NCBI GenBank assembly: GCA_023390115.1 | Contig: JAEWDM010000011.1 | Span: 1 to 64,000 of the forward strand | Source of the DNA: Bacillota bacterium | GTDB lineage: Bacteria > Bacillota > Clostridia > Acetivibrionales > DSM-27016 | Reading direction: 5' to 3' | Length of the DNA stretch: 64,000 bases | Part shown: positions 1 to 8,544 of the stretch, piece after piece | How positions within the stretch are numbered: the stretch's first letter is position 1 | Layout: the number at the start of each line of letters is the position of its first letter | Position numbers and translations under genes: made by a program | The notes under the pieces: model-generated | What the model was told of the DNA's origin: nothing | The model's input: only the letters and a program-made list of their open reading frames with translations | The model's database searches: none

Positions 1-748
1 CTCTATTACTGCTGGCTTCCCGGCTGTGCTTCCTTCTTAGGTCTTCTTCCAGCCCTTCTCCAAGAAATTGGCCCGCCTTTCGTATTATCTCCTCCGGAGC
101 TTTGTTCCTTACAATGTAGCATTTTTCGCTGTTATACACATTTTCAGTATATGCCCTTATAATACTGTCATCCACTTCCTTCATTATGCCTGTATCTCTC
201 ATTGATTCGGTAAAAGCCCTGTACTTTTCCCGAGCTGCCTTTTTGTCCCTGCCAAAGTGAGCAAGTATGAATGCTATGTCCACTATTTCCTCGAGGTCTT
301 TTCTCCGTCCTGTGTATATCCCATAGGATGAATACCTGTAGAGTTCCTCTTTTCCGGCATATTCCGGCAAGTCTTTGGGATTGTTGTGGATATATGCCGA
401 CAGCATTAGGCTGTATGTGTCGCTGTCTACTATCGAGCTCGCAAACCTACCTTGGTACAGGTGCCCGTGGCGCTTATACTTCCTGTTGAAGTATGCGACA
501 TAAGCATTATTTAAACAGCGCATAAATAATGATATATCATATCCGCAAGGGTCTATATAAATATGTACATGATTGTCCATAAGAGCATAAGCGTATATTT
601 TGCAGCAGTATTTATCTTTATACCGCTTTAACAGCACAAGATAGTAGTCCTTATCCTCGTCGCACTGGAAAAGGTCCATCTCGCTTATGCTCCTGGACAT
701 CACATGATACATGCATTCCTCAGATTTTTTTCTTGCTGCTCTTGGCAT
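1..748 (-). CDS. REP-associated / IS200-like Y1 transposase, 3' end outside window
   Basis: The minus strand encodes at least 249 residues starting MPRAARKKSEECMYHVMSRS and runs off the left edge without a stop. It belongs to the Y1 (HUH) single-strand transposase family: the HUH metal site is DNHVH (His60, His62) and the likely nucleophile is Tyr119 in SAYIHNNPKD. The HLYQGRF stretch around residue 97 is also typical. The start ATG is preceded by GGGGTGGG on the minus strand. Known members are either IS200/IS605-type transposases or RAYTs that act on REP hairpins; a hairpin lies 64 bases upstream of the start. The gene is transcribed away from the Tad operon. Only the C-terminal end is missing, so whether it is intact cannot be judged. 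Confidence 0.88.
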   Translation of the reverse strand, partial: MPRAARKKSEECMYHVMSRSISEMDLFQCDEDKDYYLVLLKRYKDKYCCKIYAYALMDNHVHIYIDPCGYDISLFMRCLNNAYVAYFNRKYKRHGHLYQGRFASSIVDSDTYSLMLSAYIHNNPKDLPEYAGKEELYRYSSYGIYTGRRKDLEEIVDIAFILAHFGRDKKAAREKYRAFTESMRDTGIMKEVDDSIIRAYTENVYNSEKCYIVRNKAPEEIIRKAGQFLGEGLEEDLRRKHSREASSNR

Positions 749-811
749 TATACCCACCCCTTGGATTTATTATATAGTATTAGGTATAATTTGTCAAGAA
801 CAAATGTTCTA

Positions 812-834
812 AAGCAAGGAACGTCCCCTTGTTT
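812..834. repeat. Hairpin outside the transposase gene
   Basis: AAGCAAGG (812-819) is complementary to CCTTGTTT (827-834) at seven of eight positions, around a 7-base loop. The GGAACGTCCCC core resembles hairpins often seen beside clostridial Y1 transposases, so it may be the element end or REP-like substrate. That role is inference. Confidence 0.5.
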
Positions 835-891
835 GCCCCTGTTTTTGTGCAAATACAATATTTTACAATATATTAAATAAAAATATAAAAA

Positions 892-920
892 TTGACAAAT
901 AGTACATAAATAGATATAAT
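892..920 (+). promoter_or_regulatory. Consensus sigma-A promoter of the first Tad operon
   Basis: TTGACA (892-897), a 17-base spacer and TATAAT (915-920) match the sigma-A consensus exactly. Transcription would begin near 927, about 65 bases before the tadZ-like start. Confidence 0.85.
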
Positions 921-991
921 TACAAGGAGATAATATACAGAACTAGAAAAGTTTATACCTGTTTACATTTTCAATTCCGGGGGGTATGTTA

Positions 992-2101
992 ATGGGATCT
1001 ATAAGCCTTGTTATTGCGGACACTGACGAGTCGTATGTTGAGGCTCTTTCTGTCTATCTTATGGAGGAGCACTCGCAGAGATTTGAAATAAGCTGTTTTA
1101 CAGCGCGGGAGACATTGGAGAAGTTTGTATCGGAAACTCTTAACAGAATACAGATTCTTCTTATAAATCCACAGTTGCTTAAAGGGCTTGAATACTCCCA
1201 TAGGGTGGACACGGTAATTTTGCTTCACCCCGGAAAGCCAGCCTGCGAGGACGGAGAGCTCCCCGGAGTGTGCAAGTATCAGAATGGAGGCAAGCTGGCT
1301 GCACAGATTTTAAATATTCATTTTGAAAATACAAGCGAAAAGTTTCTTATGCCGGACGGGGATAAGAAGGCAAGGATTATTTCCGTATACTCGCCTTCAG
1401 GAGGCTCAGGGAATACCAGCATTTCCGTAAGCCTAAGCATTTGCGGAGCGCAAACGGGGCTGTCGGTATTTTATTTGAATCTTGAGGAGATAAGCTCCAT
1501 ACCGTCATATTTTAATTCGGAAAGTCATCAAAGTTTATCAAATATATTTTACTATCTAAGGGAAAAAAATAAAAACCTTGCCCTAAAAATTGAAGGTGCC
1601 AGATGTATTGATTCGAGATATGGAGTGTACTATTTTCTTCCTCCCGACAGCAGCATGGAATTTGATGAAATAAGTGCCGGAGAGTTGAAAGAGCTTGTGG
1701 TACAGCTTAAAAGAACAGGGAGATATGACGCTGTTGTTATAGATATGCCTCACGGGCTGAATGCGGGTTGCCGGGAGCTTATGAGGCTCTGCGATAAATT
1801 AATTTTTATGACTTCCCATGATAATATGTCCATTGAAAAATTCCGCACCTTCAATTCACAGTTGGATCTGCTGTGGGATGGCAGCGGTAGCGAAATTGCC
1901 AGAAAGTCACTCCTTGTTGTAAATAAATATAACTCTCTTATAGCACAGGGAAATGCAATACAGGGGAATAATATGCCTGCCGTAACTGTTCCGCTCATTA
2001 CGGGACATAACGTAATGCGTGCGGTAATGCTTACGCCGGGAATGGATACCCAGTACATGAGGGCTGTGCGCGGCCTTGCAGAGCGCTGCTTCCGGCAATA
2101 A
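992..2101 (+). CDS. TadZ/CpaE-like pilus assembly protein
   Basis: First gene of the Tad operon. The product (about 369 residues) has an N-terminal receiver-like region and a C-terminal MinD/ParA-like domain, the layout of TadZ/CpaE, which places the Tad secretion machine in the cell. The P-loop, GGSGNTS near residue 137, has Asn where the catalytic Lys is expected, so ATP hydrolysis is doubtful; many TadZ proteins are similarly atypical. The ATG at 992 is preferred over the ATG at 986 because the GGGGGG ribosome site (979-984) is only one base from 986 but seven from 992. It is followed 38 bases later by the CpaF ATPase gene. Confidence 0.8.
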   Translation: MGSISLVIADTDESYVEALSVYLMEEHSQRFEISCFTARETLEKFVSETLNRIQILLINPQLLKGLEYSHRVDTVILLHPGKPACEDGELPGVCKYQNGGKLAAQILNIHFENTSEKFLMPDGDKKARIISVYSPSGGSGNTSISVSLSICGAQTGLSVFYLNLEEISSIPSYFNSESHQSLSNIFYYLREKNKNLALKIEGARCIDSRYGVYYFLPPDSSMEFDEISAGELKELVVQLKRTGRYDAVVIDMPHGLNAGCRELMRLCDKLIFMTSHDNMSIEKFRTFNSQLDLLWDGSGSEIARKSLLVVNKYNSLIAQGNAIQGNNMPAVTVPLITGHNVMRAVMLTPGMDTQYMRAVRGLAERCFRQ

Positions 2102-2139
2102 AGGGGGAATGCGGTACGGATGCCTCTGAGAGAAGTCTT

Positions 2140-3369
2140 TTGATAAATGACATCAGAAGTGTGGTGAGTGAGGGCCTTGATTTGAAAAGAGATATAAAGG
2201 ACGATGAAATCAAGGCGGCTATTGAGAACGAGGTGTTTGAAAGGTCCAGACGCAGGCACTTGACTGCCTCTGAGAAGCACAACATAATCAGTGCGGTGTT
2301 TAATTCCATGCGGAGGCTTGATATACTTCAGCCCATCCTTGAGGACGGCTCCGTTACAGAAATTATGGTCAATGGCACCAAAGGTATTTTTATTGAAAAG
2401 GATGGGAGGCTTATAAAGCTTGAGGCATGTTTTGAAGATACGGGAAGGCTTGAGGATGTTATACAGTCCATTGTTTCAAAGGTAAACAGGATGGTAAACC
2501 AGTCCTCCCCTATTGTAGACGCACGTTTAAAGGACGGCTCAAGGGTGAATGTGGTTCTTCCTCCCATATCGCTGGACGGTCCGGTTATAACAATAAGGAA
2601 GTTTCCTGATAAGCCAATAGGCATGAAACGTCTGATTGAATATGGCTCCATTACATATGATGCCGCGGAATTTCTTAAAAAAATGGTGACGGCCAAGTAC
2701 AATATATTTATATCGGGCGGGACGGGATCGGGAAAGACGACCTTTTTAAATGCTCTTTCCTCCTTTATTCCCTCAGATGAGAGGATAATAACCATTGAGG
2801 ATTCGGCTGAGCTTCAGATTACCGGCATAGACAATATTGTAAGAATGGAGACGAGGAATGCCAATGCCGAGGGAAAAGGAGAGATAAGCATAAGGGATTT
2901 GATAAGGACAGCTCTTCGAATGAGGCCGGAAAGGATAATTGTCGGTGAAGTGCGCGGAGCGGAAGCGATTGATATGCTGACAGCTATGAATACAGGACAT
3001 GACGGTTCTCTTTCAACAGGACATGCCAATTCCACGGGGGATATGCTGAAAAGACTGGAAACCATGGTGATGAGCGGGACTATGATGTCCTCAGAGTCCA
3101 TAAGGCAGCAGATATCCTCCGCCATTGATATTGTTATACATCTTTCAAGACTGAGAGACCGGACGAGGCGCGTAGTGGAAATAAGCGAGGTGGGAGACTG
3201 CGGAGAAGGAAGAATTGTATTGAATCCCCTGTTTGTATTTAAGGAGGAGAAGAAGGCTCAGGGAAACGATATCTCAGGGTCGTTAAAGAGGACAGGAAAT
3301 AAAATGACAAGGCTTAATAAGCTAAACATGGCGGGCATGGGGTCAGAATATCCGGAGGGGTTGATTTGA
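2140..3369 (+). CDS. cpaF: CpaF/TadA secretion ATPase of Tad pilus (cluster 1)
   Basis: A 409-residue hexameric secretion ATPase of the VirB11/CpaF family, which powers assembly of Flp pili at the inner face of the membrane. Seen: Walker A GGTGSGKTT (193-201), the Asp box around IITIEDSAEL, IIVGEVRGAEA (267-275) and the His box TGHDGSLSTGHAN (285-297). The start is TTG; no in-frame ATG exists between it and the previous stop. It overlaps the next gene by one base (TGATG). Neighbours are tadZ-like and tadB. Confidence 0.95.
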   Translation: MINDIRSVVSEGLDLKRDIKDDEIKAAIENEVFERSRRRHLTASEKHNIISAVFNSMRRLDILQPILEDGSVTEIMVNGTKGIFIEKDGRLIKLEACFEDTGRLEDVIQSIVSKVNRMVNQSSPIVDARLKDGSRVNVVLPPISLDGPVITIRKFPDKPIGMKRLIEYGSITYDAAEFLKKMVTAKYNIFISGGTGSGKTTFLNALSSFIPSDERIITIEDSAELQITGIDNIVRMETRNANAEGKGEISIRDLIRTALRMRPERIIVGEVRGAEAIDMLTAMNTGHDGSLSTGHANSTGDMLKRLETMVMSGTMMSSESIRQQISSAIDIVIHLSRLRDRTRRVVEISEVGDCGEGRIVLNPLFVFKEEKKAQGNDISGSLKRTGNKMTRLNKLNMAGMGSEYPEGLI

Positions 3370-4133
3370 TGGGCAGAGAAGAAGGCAGGCTTACGGACTA
3401 TAACAGCTATAAAATGCCGTTTAAGGAAAAAGCCTTTTATACTCTTATATGCGGAGCGGGCATATTTCTTGTAGCGTATATTTTTTACCGGAGCTTTATA
3501 GCGTGTGCTCTGTTATGCACTCTCGCGCTTTTTTATCCCAGAATGAAGACCGCGGATATTATTATTAAAAGAAAAAGTGAGCTGAGCATACAGTTTAAGG
3601 ACATGCTTTATTCTCTGTCCTCCTCGCTGTCAGCGGGAAAGTCTGTTGAAATGGCTTTTACAGATGTGCTGAGGGATATGAGTGTAATATACCCCAAAGA
3701 CAGCACAGATATAATTAAAGAGATTGAATGCATATTAAGAAGGCTGAAAATGAATGAAACAATTGAAAGTATACTTTTTGATTTTGCGGAAAGATCCCAC
3801 CTTGAGGATGTGGAAAATTTTGCGGATGTGTTTCATACCTGCAAAAGAACAGGAGGGAATATAATTGAGGTAATTAAAAATACCTCCAACATTATCAGCG
3901 ATAAGATTGAAATAAAGCAGGAGATAGATACACTTCTTGCACAGAGAAGGCTTGAGCAGAGAATACTGAATGCCATGCCTGTGGGCATGGTGCTTATACT
4001 TACTGTAAGCGCCGAGGATTACATAGCGCCTGTATTTAGCCATCCAGCAGGCAGGGCGGCTATGACGGCAGCTTTGCTTCTCCTGGCTCTGGCGTTCTAT
4101 ATTTCTAAAAGGATAATAGATATAAGGGTTTAA
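3369..4133 (+). CDS. tadB: TadB-type inner-membrane platform protein (cluster 1)
   Basis: A 254-residue membrane protein of the T2SS-F family. Two hydrophobic segments sit near residues 20-55 and two at the C-terminus (about 200-250), with a cytoplasmic helical region between them that includes QFKDMLYSLSSSLSAGKSVE. Partner of TadC in the pilus platform. ATG at 3369 overlaps the cpaF stop and lies eight bases after GGAGGGG; a TTG three bases earlier is the less likely start. Confidence 0.88.
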   Translation: MGREEGRLTDYNSYKMPFKEKAFYTLICGAGIFLVAYIFYRSFIACALLCTLALFYPRMKTADIIIKRKSELSIQFKDMLYSLSSSLSAGKSVEMAFTDVLRDMSVIYPKDSTDIIKEIECILRRLKMNETIESILFDFAERSHLEDVENFADVFHTCKRTGGNIIEVIKNTSNIISDKIEIKQEIDTLLAQRRLEQRILNAMPVGMVLILTVSAEDYIAPVFSHPAGRAAMTAALLLLALAFYISKRIIDIRV

Positions 4134-4151
4134 CGATATGAGGTGTGAGTC

Positions 4152-5012
4152 ATGATATTTGCTTTTTTTATTGCTGCCGGAGGTGCGGCAGTATTGCTTA
4201 TTATATCCGGGAACAGGTACAGGGAGCTTCTTAGACCTGTGGATCGAAGGATATACGGGCTGAAGGAGCTGATGCCCATAGGCTTGTATGCCATGGAGCT
4301 TATACGGTATAAATATTCAACGCGGTATGACCGCGGGCTTCTCGACAAGCTCACGGAGCTTTACGGGGCAAGGTATGCCCAATATTATCTTAGAATTCAC
4401 TGGGCAAACAAAATATCGGCTCTTATTGTGAGCGCTGTAATTACAATGCTTTTTGGAGCCTCTACAGGGCCCGGCAAAGGCCTTGCCGTGTTTGGCGCCG
4501 CGATGCTCGGGGCAGTATTTTATCTTACCGACAGGGAGCTTTATAAAAGAGTCAAAAAAAGACGGACAGATATACAGCTTGACTTTCCTGATTTTATAAA
4601 CAAGCTTACTCTTCTTATAAATGCGGGAATGACAGTTTCAGGAGCCTGGAGGCGTATCGCGGAGGACAGCAAAAGAGACGGGCCTTTATATCAGGAGCTT
4701 AAAGAAACGCTTGCGGAGATCAGGGGAGGAAAGCCTGAAATTCAGTCGTATGAGGATTTTGCAAAGAGATGCAGGATACCTCAGGTAACTAAATTTATAT
4801 CCATTATTATTCAGAATCTCAAGAAGGGAAATTCAGAGCTCATTCCCATACTCAGGCTTCAGGCGGGAGAGTGCTGGGATATGAGAAAAAGCACTGCCAG
4901 AAGGCTTGGTGAGGAAGCGTCTACAAAGCTTTTATTTCCTATGATGATAATGTTTATAGCCATTTTAATTATTGTAGCGGTGCCTGCAATGCTGGCGATA
5001 CAGGGGATTTAG
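4152..5012 (+). CDS. tadC: TadC-type inner-membrane platform protein (cluster 1)
   Basis: A 286-residue T2SS-F family membrane protein with an N-terminal membrane helix, two central helices (about 95-130) and a C-terminal helix rich in Ile/Met. The motif DFINKLTLLINAGMTVSGAW is typical of the F domain. It follows tadB by 18 bases with ribosome site GAGGTGTGAG. It forms the platform with TadB that the CpaF ATPase drives. Confidence 0.88.
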   Translation: MIFAFFIAAGGAAVLLIISGNRYRELLRPVDRRIYGLKELMPIGLYAMELIRYKYSTRYDRGLLDKLTELYGARYAQYYLRIHWANKISALIVSAVITMLFGASTGPGKGLAVFGAAMLGAVFYLTDRELYKRVKKRRTDIQLDFPDFINKLTLLINAGMTVSGAWRRIAEDSKRDGPLYQELKETLAEIRGGKPEIQSYEDFAKRCRIPQVTKFISIIIQNLKKGNSELIPILRLQAGECWDMRKSTARRLGEEASTKLLFPMMIMFIAILIIVAVPAMLAIQGI

Positions 5013-5099
5013 AGCAGCTCTCCTGATTTCCGGCACGGGGCGCTAAAAAAGCCGATGCGTTAAAAATACAATTAGGTACAGTTGAAGGAGGTGAGAAAA

Positions 5100-5309
5100 A
5101 TGCTTAAGCTGTTTAAAAGGTTTCTTAATGAGGAAGATGGACTGGGCACGGTGGAAATAGTGATAATCATAGCCGTTCTTGTGGGGATAGCACTGATATT
5201 CAGGAGCGCTATTATAGATTTTGTAAAGGGCATACTGACCAGAATTTTCAGTGATGAAAAGCTTAAGGATGCGGGCAATGTAGATCTGGGGACAATCAAT
5301 ACCGATTGA
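5100..5309 (+). CDS. flp: Flp-type major pilin (cluster 1)
   Basis: A 69-residue pilin precursor. A charged leader (KLFKRFLNEEDG) ends at Gly14 and is followed by LGTVE, giving Gly-xxxx-Glu spacing to Glu19 as in prepilin-peptidase substrates, and then a continuous hydrophobic helix (IVIIIAVLVGIALIF). The ATG at 5100 is chosen because a perfect AAGGAGGTG ribosome site directly precedes it; the in-frame TTG at 5082 lies upstream of that site. No prepilin peptidase gene is in the window. Confidence 0.9.
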   Translation: MLKLFKRFLNEEDGLGTVEIVIIIAVLVGIALIFRSAIIDFVKGILTRIFSDEKLKDAGNVDLGTINTD

Positions 5310-5321
5310 GGAAGGACTGCT

Positions 5322-6011
5322 ATGAAGGCTTTAAAGAGATTTGCCCCGGACAGGGGGAGCACGGCAATAGAGGCCATATTGGTGGTATGGTGCATAGTTA
5401 TAGCCCTTGCGGCGGTTATTTACTCTTTTCTGATAATGAATCAAAAGATGCTGCTTGCTTCCATAGCTTCTAAGGCGGCACAACAGGGTGCTGAGGCATG
5501 GCTGGACGAAGGGAGGTCAATGGACGACGGCTCCTGGGATAGCACCAGGAGCGCCGGGTTGAAGGACTTATACAGCCACCTTACCGACCCGCTGCTTTTC
5601 AGAGGCAGGGAGTACATAGAAATTCTGAGTGCCGATTCTATAGACAAAAATAGCTCTGTGACTGAAGCAGACATTAAAATTTTAAAAATAAGGGATTATG
5701 TGACACAGGGTATGAAAAAAGGCCTGTTAAAGCCCTTATCTACATATATGAAAATTGAATTTAAAAATATTTTAATACAAAGAGAGATAAGGGTAACCCT
5801 TGAGCAGGAGATAAGCATTCCCCTTGGGGGACTAAAGGCCATGTTTGACGGGAAAAGCACTCTTACCCTGGTTGCTGTGGGCACGGCAGTTGTGGCGGAG
5901 CCTGCCGAGTATATAAGGAATATTGATCTGCTTGCCGAATACTCCGCTAAGGGTTTTAAGGCATCAGGCATTTCCGAAAAGCTGGAGCAGCTTAAGGAGA
6001 AGTTTAAATAG
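5322..6011 (+). CDS. tadE: TadE-like pseudopilin (cluster 1)
   Basis: A 229-residue protein with the TadE signature: short charged N-terminus, RGSTAIEA (Glu in the pilin-like position) and one long hydrophobic helix to about residue 38, followed by a predicted extracytoplasmic domain. TadE proteins are minor pilins that help Flp assembly. It sits 12 bases after the flp stop and the stop is adjacent to the start region of the next gene. Confidence 0.82.
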   Translation: MKALKRFAPDRGSTAIEAILVVWCIVIALAAVIYSFLIMNQKMLLASIASKAAQQGAEAWLDEGRSMDDGSWDSTRSAGLKDLYSHLTDPLLFRGREYIEILSADSIDKNSSVTEADIKILKIRDYVTQGMKKGLLKPLSTYMKIEFKNILIQREIRVTLEQEISIPLGGLKAMFDGKSTLTLVAVGTAVVAEPAEYIRNIDLLAEYSAKGFKASGISEKLEQLKEKFK

Positions 6012-6028
6012 TGCAGGGAGGATACGGA

Positions 6029-7540
6029 ATGGGGGCGTTTGGAGGCGGCAGAGGCTCAATTACAGTGTTTCAATGTATTATATTGATGGCGCTTTTAATA
6101 TTCAGCGGCGTAATGGTTGATGTCTGCAGAATAGCTGTTGCCGAAAGCAGGGTGCACAGCAGCTTAAACAGCGCGTCGAGGTCGGTGCTTGCGGGATACA
6201 GCCCTGAATTGGCGGGAGATTACGGGATATTTGCCTTGAATGCCTCTCAAGGTGCAGATGCCGCTAAAGAAGAGCTTATTAAATATCTCTCGGTAAATTT
6301 AAGGGAAGGACACAAAAATTTTAAATTTATAGATTATGTTATTGAGAAGGATAAAACGTCTGTCCAGGCAAGGAACAGCCTTACAGACAGTGAGGATAAT
6401 GTGCTGAGAGAGGAAATCTTAAAATACATGAAGTACAGGGCCCCGGTGGCAGTTACGGAAACCGTTATTAAAAAGTTTAATATGTCAGGAATATTTGACA
6501 AAAAGGATTCTGCACGGAACGAAGAGAGTGTGAGAGAAGAATTTAAGGAGCGGGAGAAAAGCATTGAGAGTGAAGGGGCCGGGACAGCAGATTTTCCAGC
6601 CTATGAGAAAGACTCTGAGGCATGGGAGGAGGAGCCTCCCCCGGCAGATGAGGATAGCATTACCAAGCTCAATGAGCTGGAAAAGGCTTTAGGGGAAATT
6701 CTAGGTCTGAAATCCATAAATGAAGCATGGCTTATAGATTTTGACGAGGTTAGCAAGGGTATGGGAATACAAGGTATTGAAACGGGAGATGTGAGGCAGG
6801 GAGCCATACAATACTCCGAGGATGCCGCAGAGCTTGCAGAAAAGGATAGTGAAAACATTCTGGCGTTTTTAGACGATGTGAAAAATGCTATGGAAGCCGG
6901 TGCGGAGAACATATATGTGACGGAGTATATAATGGACAGATTTACTTATCATACCTCAAGTGTAAGAAGGGATCACTTTTTTGAAAAGGGAGAGGTGGAG
7001 TATATTCTGTGGGGAGACAGGATGGAAAGGCTCAACATTTCAAATACCGTTGCGGCAATAGGCTTTTTGAGATTTGCTATAAACTCAGTGGACTGTTTTG
7101 CCACAAGTAAGGTTCCCCATCCCGTGCTTCGCCTTGTGTATGCCATAGCAAATGGAATGGTCAGCGCAGGAACCGATTGCTATGAGTTATATAGAGGAGG
7201 CTCTGTAGACATTTGCCCATCCCTTAAAGGCTCATTTATAAAGCTTAATTATTCCGACCATTTAAGGGTTTTTTTACTTCTGCAGGCAGCAAAGAACAGA
7301 GACGGGCAGCTAAACAGGGTAAGGCAGCTTATTCAGGTAAACTGTAAAAGGCCGGATACCGGCTATGTATTGCAAAACCCCAATTTTAAGCTATCGGATT
7401 ACAGCACCTCCATACACTGCAGGGCGGTTGTTAAAATCAATCTGTGGTTTTTGCCCTTGCTTCAGCCGGACAAGCTGGGCATTAAGGGCTTTGAGGGAGG
7501 AAAATATGTCATAGAGAAGGATTTTTATGCGGCATATTGA
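6029..7540 (+). CDS. TadG-like / DUF5702 pilus-locus protein
   Basis: About 503 residues. The N-terminus GGGRGSITVFQCIILMALLIFSG is a TadG-type membrane anchor; the rest is a large hydrophilic region with an acidic middle (about 170-230, many Glu/Asp). Similar proteins in clostridial Tad loci are annotated DUF5702 (recognised from memory). ATG at 6029 follows AGGGAGG by seven bases and is preferred over the GTG at 6011. Its 3' end overlaps the next gene by 14 bases, showing tight coupling. Likely role: surface-side minor component of the pilus. Confidence 0.72.
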   Translation: MGAFGGGRGSITVFQCIILMALLIFSGVMVDVCRIAVAESRVHSSLNSASRSVLAGYSPELAGDYGIFALNASQGADAAKEELIKYLSVNLREGHKNFKFIDYVIEKDKTSVQARNSLTDSEDNVLREEILKYMKYRAPVAVTETVIKKFNMSGIFDKKDSARNEESVREEFKEREKSIESEGAGTADFPAYEKDSEAWEEEPPPADEDSITKLNELEKALGEILGLKSINEAWLIDFDEVSKGMGIQGIETGDVRQGAIQYSEDAAELAEKDSENILAFLDDVKNAMEAGAENIYVTEYIMDRFTYHTSSVRRDHFFEKGEVEYILWGDRMERLNISNTVAAIGFLRFAINSVDCFATSKVPHPVLRLVYAIANGMVSAGTDCYELYRGGSVDICPSLKGSFIKLNYSDHLRVFLLLQAAKNRDGQLNRVRQLIQVNCKRPDTGYVLQNPNFKLSDYSTSIHCRAVVKINLWFLPLLQPDKLGIKGFEGGKYVIEKDFYAAY

Positions 7541-8525
7541 TATATGGAAGAAGGGAATTAAAAATAATTCAAGCGGCTCGATAACTGTAGAGGCATGCAT
7601 ATCGTTTCCGGTGCTTCTGTTCTTCCTTTTGATGTTCATGTTTTTTATAAGGATAGGGCATGTGAGCATTACTCTAAGCCACGCTGTAAATGAGACGGCA
7701 AAGCAGCTTGCGGCTTCTGTATATCCTATAGGGGTGCTGAACCATATGGAGGATGAGCTTCTTTTGGATAGCACCGGCTATAACCTCCCAGCCTTTGAGG
7801 ATGAGGTAAGCCTGCTTAAGGAGCATACTTTGGGAGGCGCAGGGGATATGGAAGCAGCTTTTCCCATCTTATTGCTTTCGGGGAATGGCGGGGACAGCAC
7901 TCAAGAGGGCATGACGGAATTTTTGGAGGTATTTGAAGCGGCTTTAAAGGATTATGCCGTACAAAGGCTGGGAGAGGGCTATTACTATACCAAGCAGAGA
8001 TTTAAGAACGCCGCCGCAATTTATTTTTTGAACAATTTTCTGGATCAAAAGTCAGTAGACCCGGAAAGGGTAAGATGTTCCTTTATACAAATACCTCAAA
8101 GCAATGCAGAACGCATGTCCAGGCTGTCGGACGCGGAATATCTGGAGGCGTGCCAGCAAATAGGCTATACTCCAGAGAAGGATGACGTTGTGATTTCCAT
8201 AGAGTATACCGTCAGTATTCCCGTTCCTTTTTTTAAAAGGGAGGTGCTGCTCAAGTATACGGGTGTGGAAAGAGCGTGGATGAACGGAAGAACAGGGATA
8301 TACGGCGGAGAAGAATCAGGCGCGGGCGGTTCTGTAGAGGAAAGCTATGACAGGCTCAGGGAGGAGATTGTATACATTACAAGGACAGGGAGCAAATATC
8401 ACAAGAATGACTGCCCGTGCCTCAGCTCAAGTAAAATTCCCGTGGATATTAAAGAGGCATTGGAAAAGGGATACGGAAGGTGCGGGGTTTGCAGCAATAA
8501 AGGAAAATGGAATTTCTATAAATAG
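7527..8525 (+). CDS. TadE-like pseudopilin with C-terminal Cys motif
   Basis: A 332-residue protein. The pilin-like N-terminus SSGSITVEACISFPVLLFFL has Glu at the expected place and a single membrane helix. The C-terminal 50 residues form a different module: VYITRTGSKYHKNDCPCL followed by GYGRCGVC, a Cys/His arrangement (H-xxx-C-x-C and C-xx-C) seen in small zinc- or metal-binding domains at the ends of secreted clostridial proteins. It overlaps the preceding gene and precedes the FHA gene by 19 bases. Confidence 0.75.
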   Translation: MRHIDIWKKGIKNNSSGSITVEACISFPVLLFFLLMFMFFIRIGHVSITLSHAVNETAKQLAASVYPIGVLNHMEDELLLDSTGYNLPAFEDEVSLLKEHTLGGAGDMEAAFPILLLSGNGGDSTQEGMTEFLEVFEAALKDYAVQRLGEGYYYTKQRFKNAAAIYFLNNFLDQKSVDPERVRCSFIQIPQSNAERMSRLSDAEYLEACQQIGYTPEKDDVVISIEYTVSIPVPFFKREVLLKYTGVERAWMNGRTGIYGGEESGAGGSVEESYDRLREEIVYITRTGSKYHKNDCPCLSSSKIPVDIKEALEKGYGRCGVCSNKGKWNFYK

Positions 8526-8544
8526 GGGGAGGCTGTGAAAGGCT

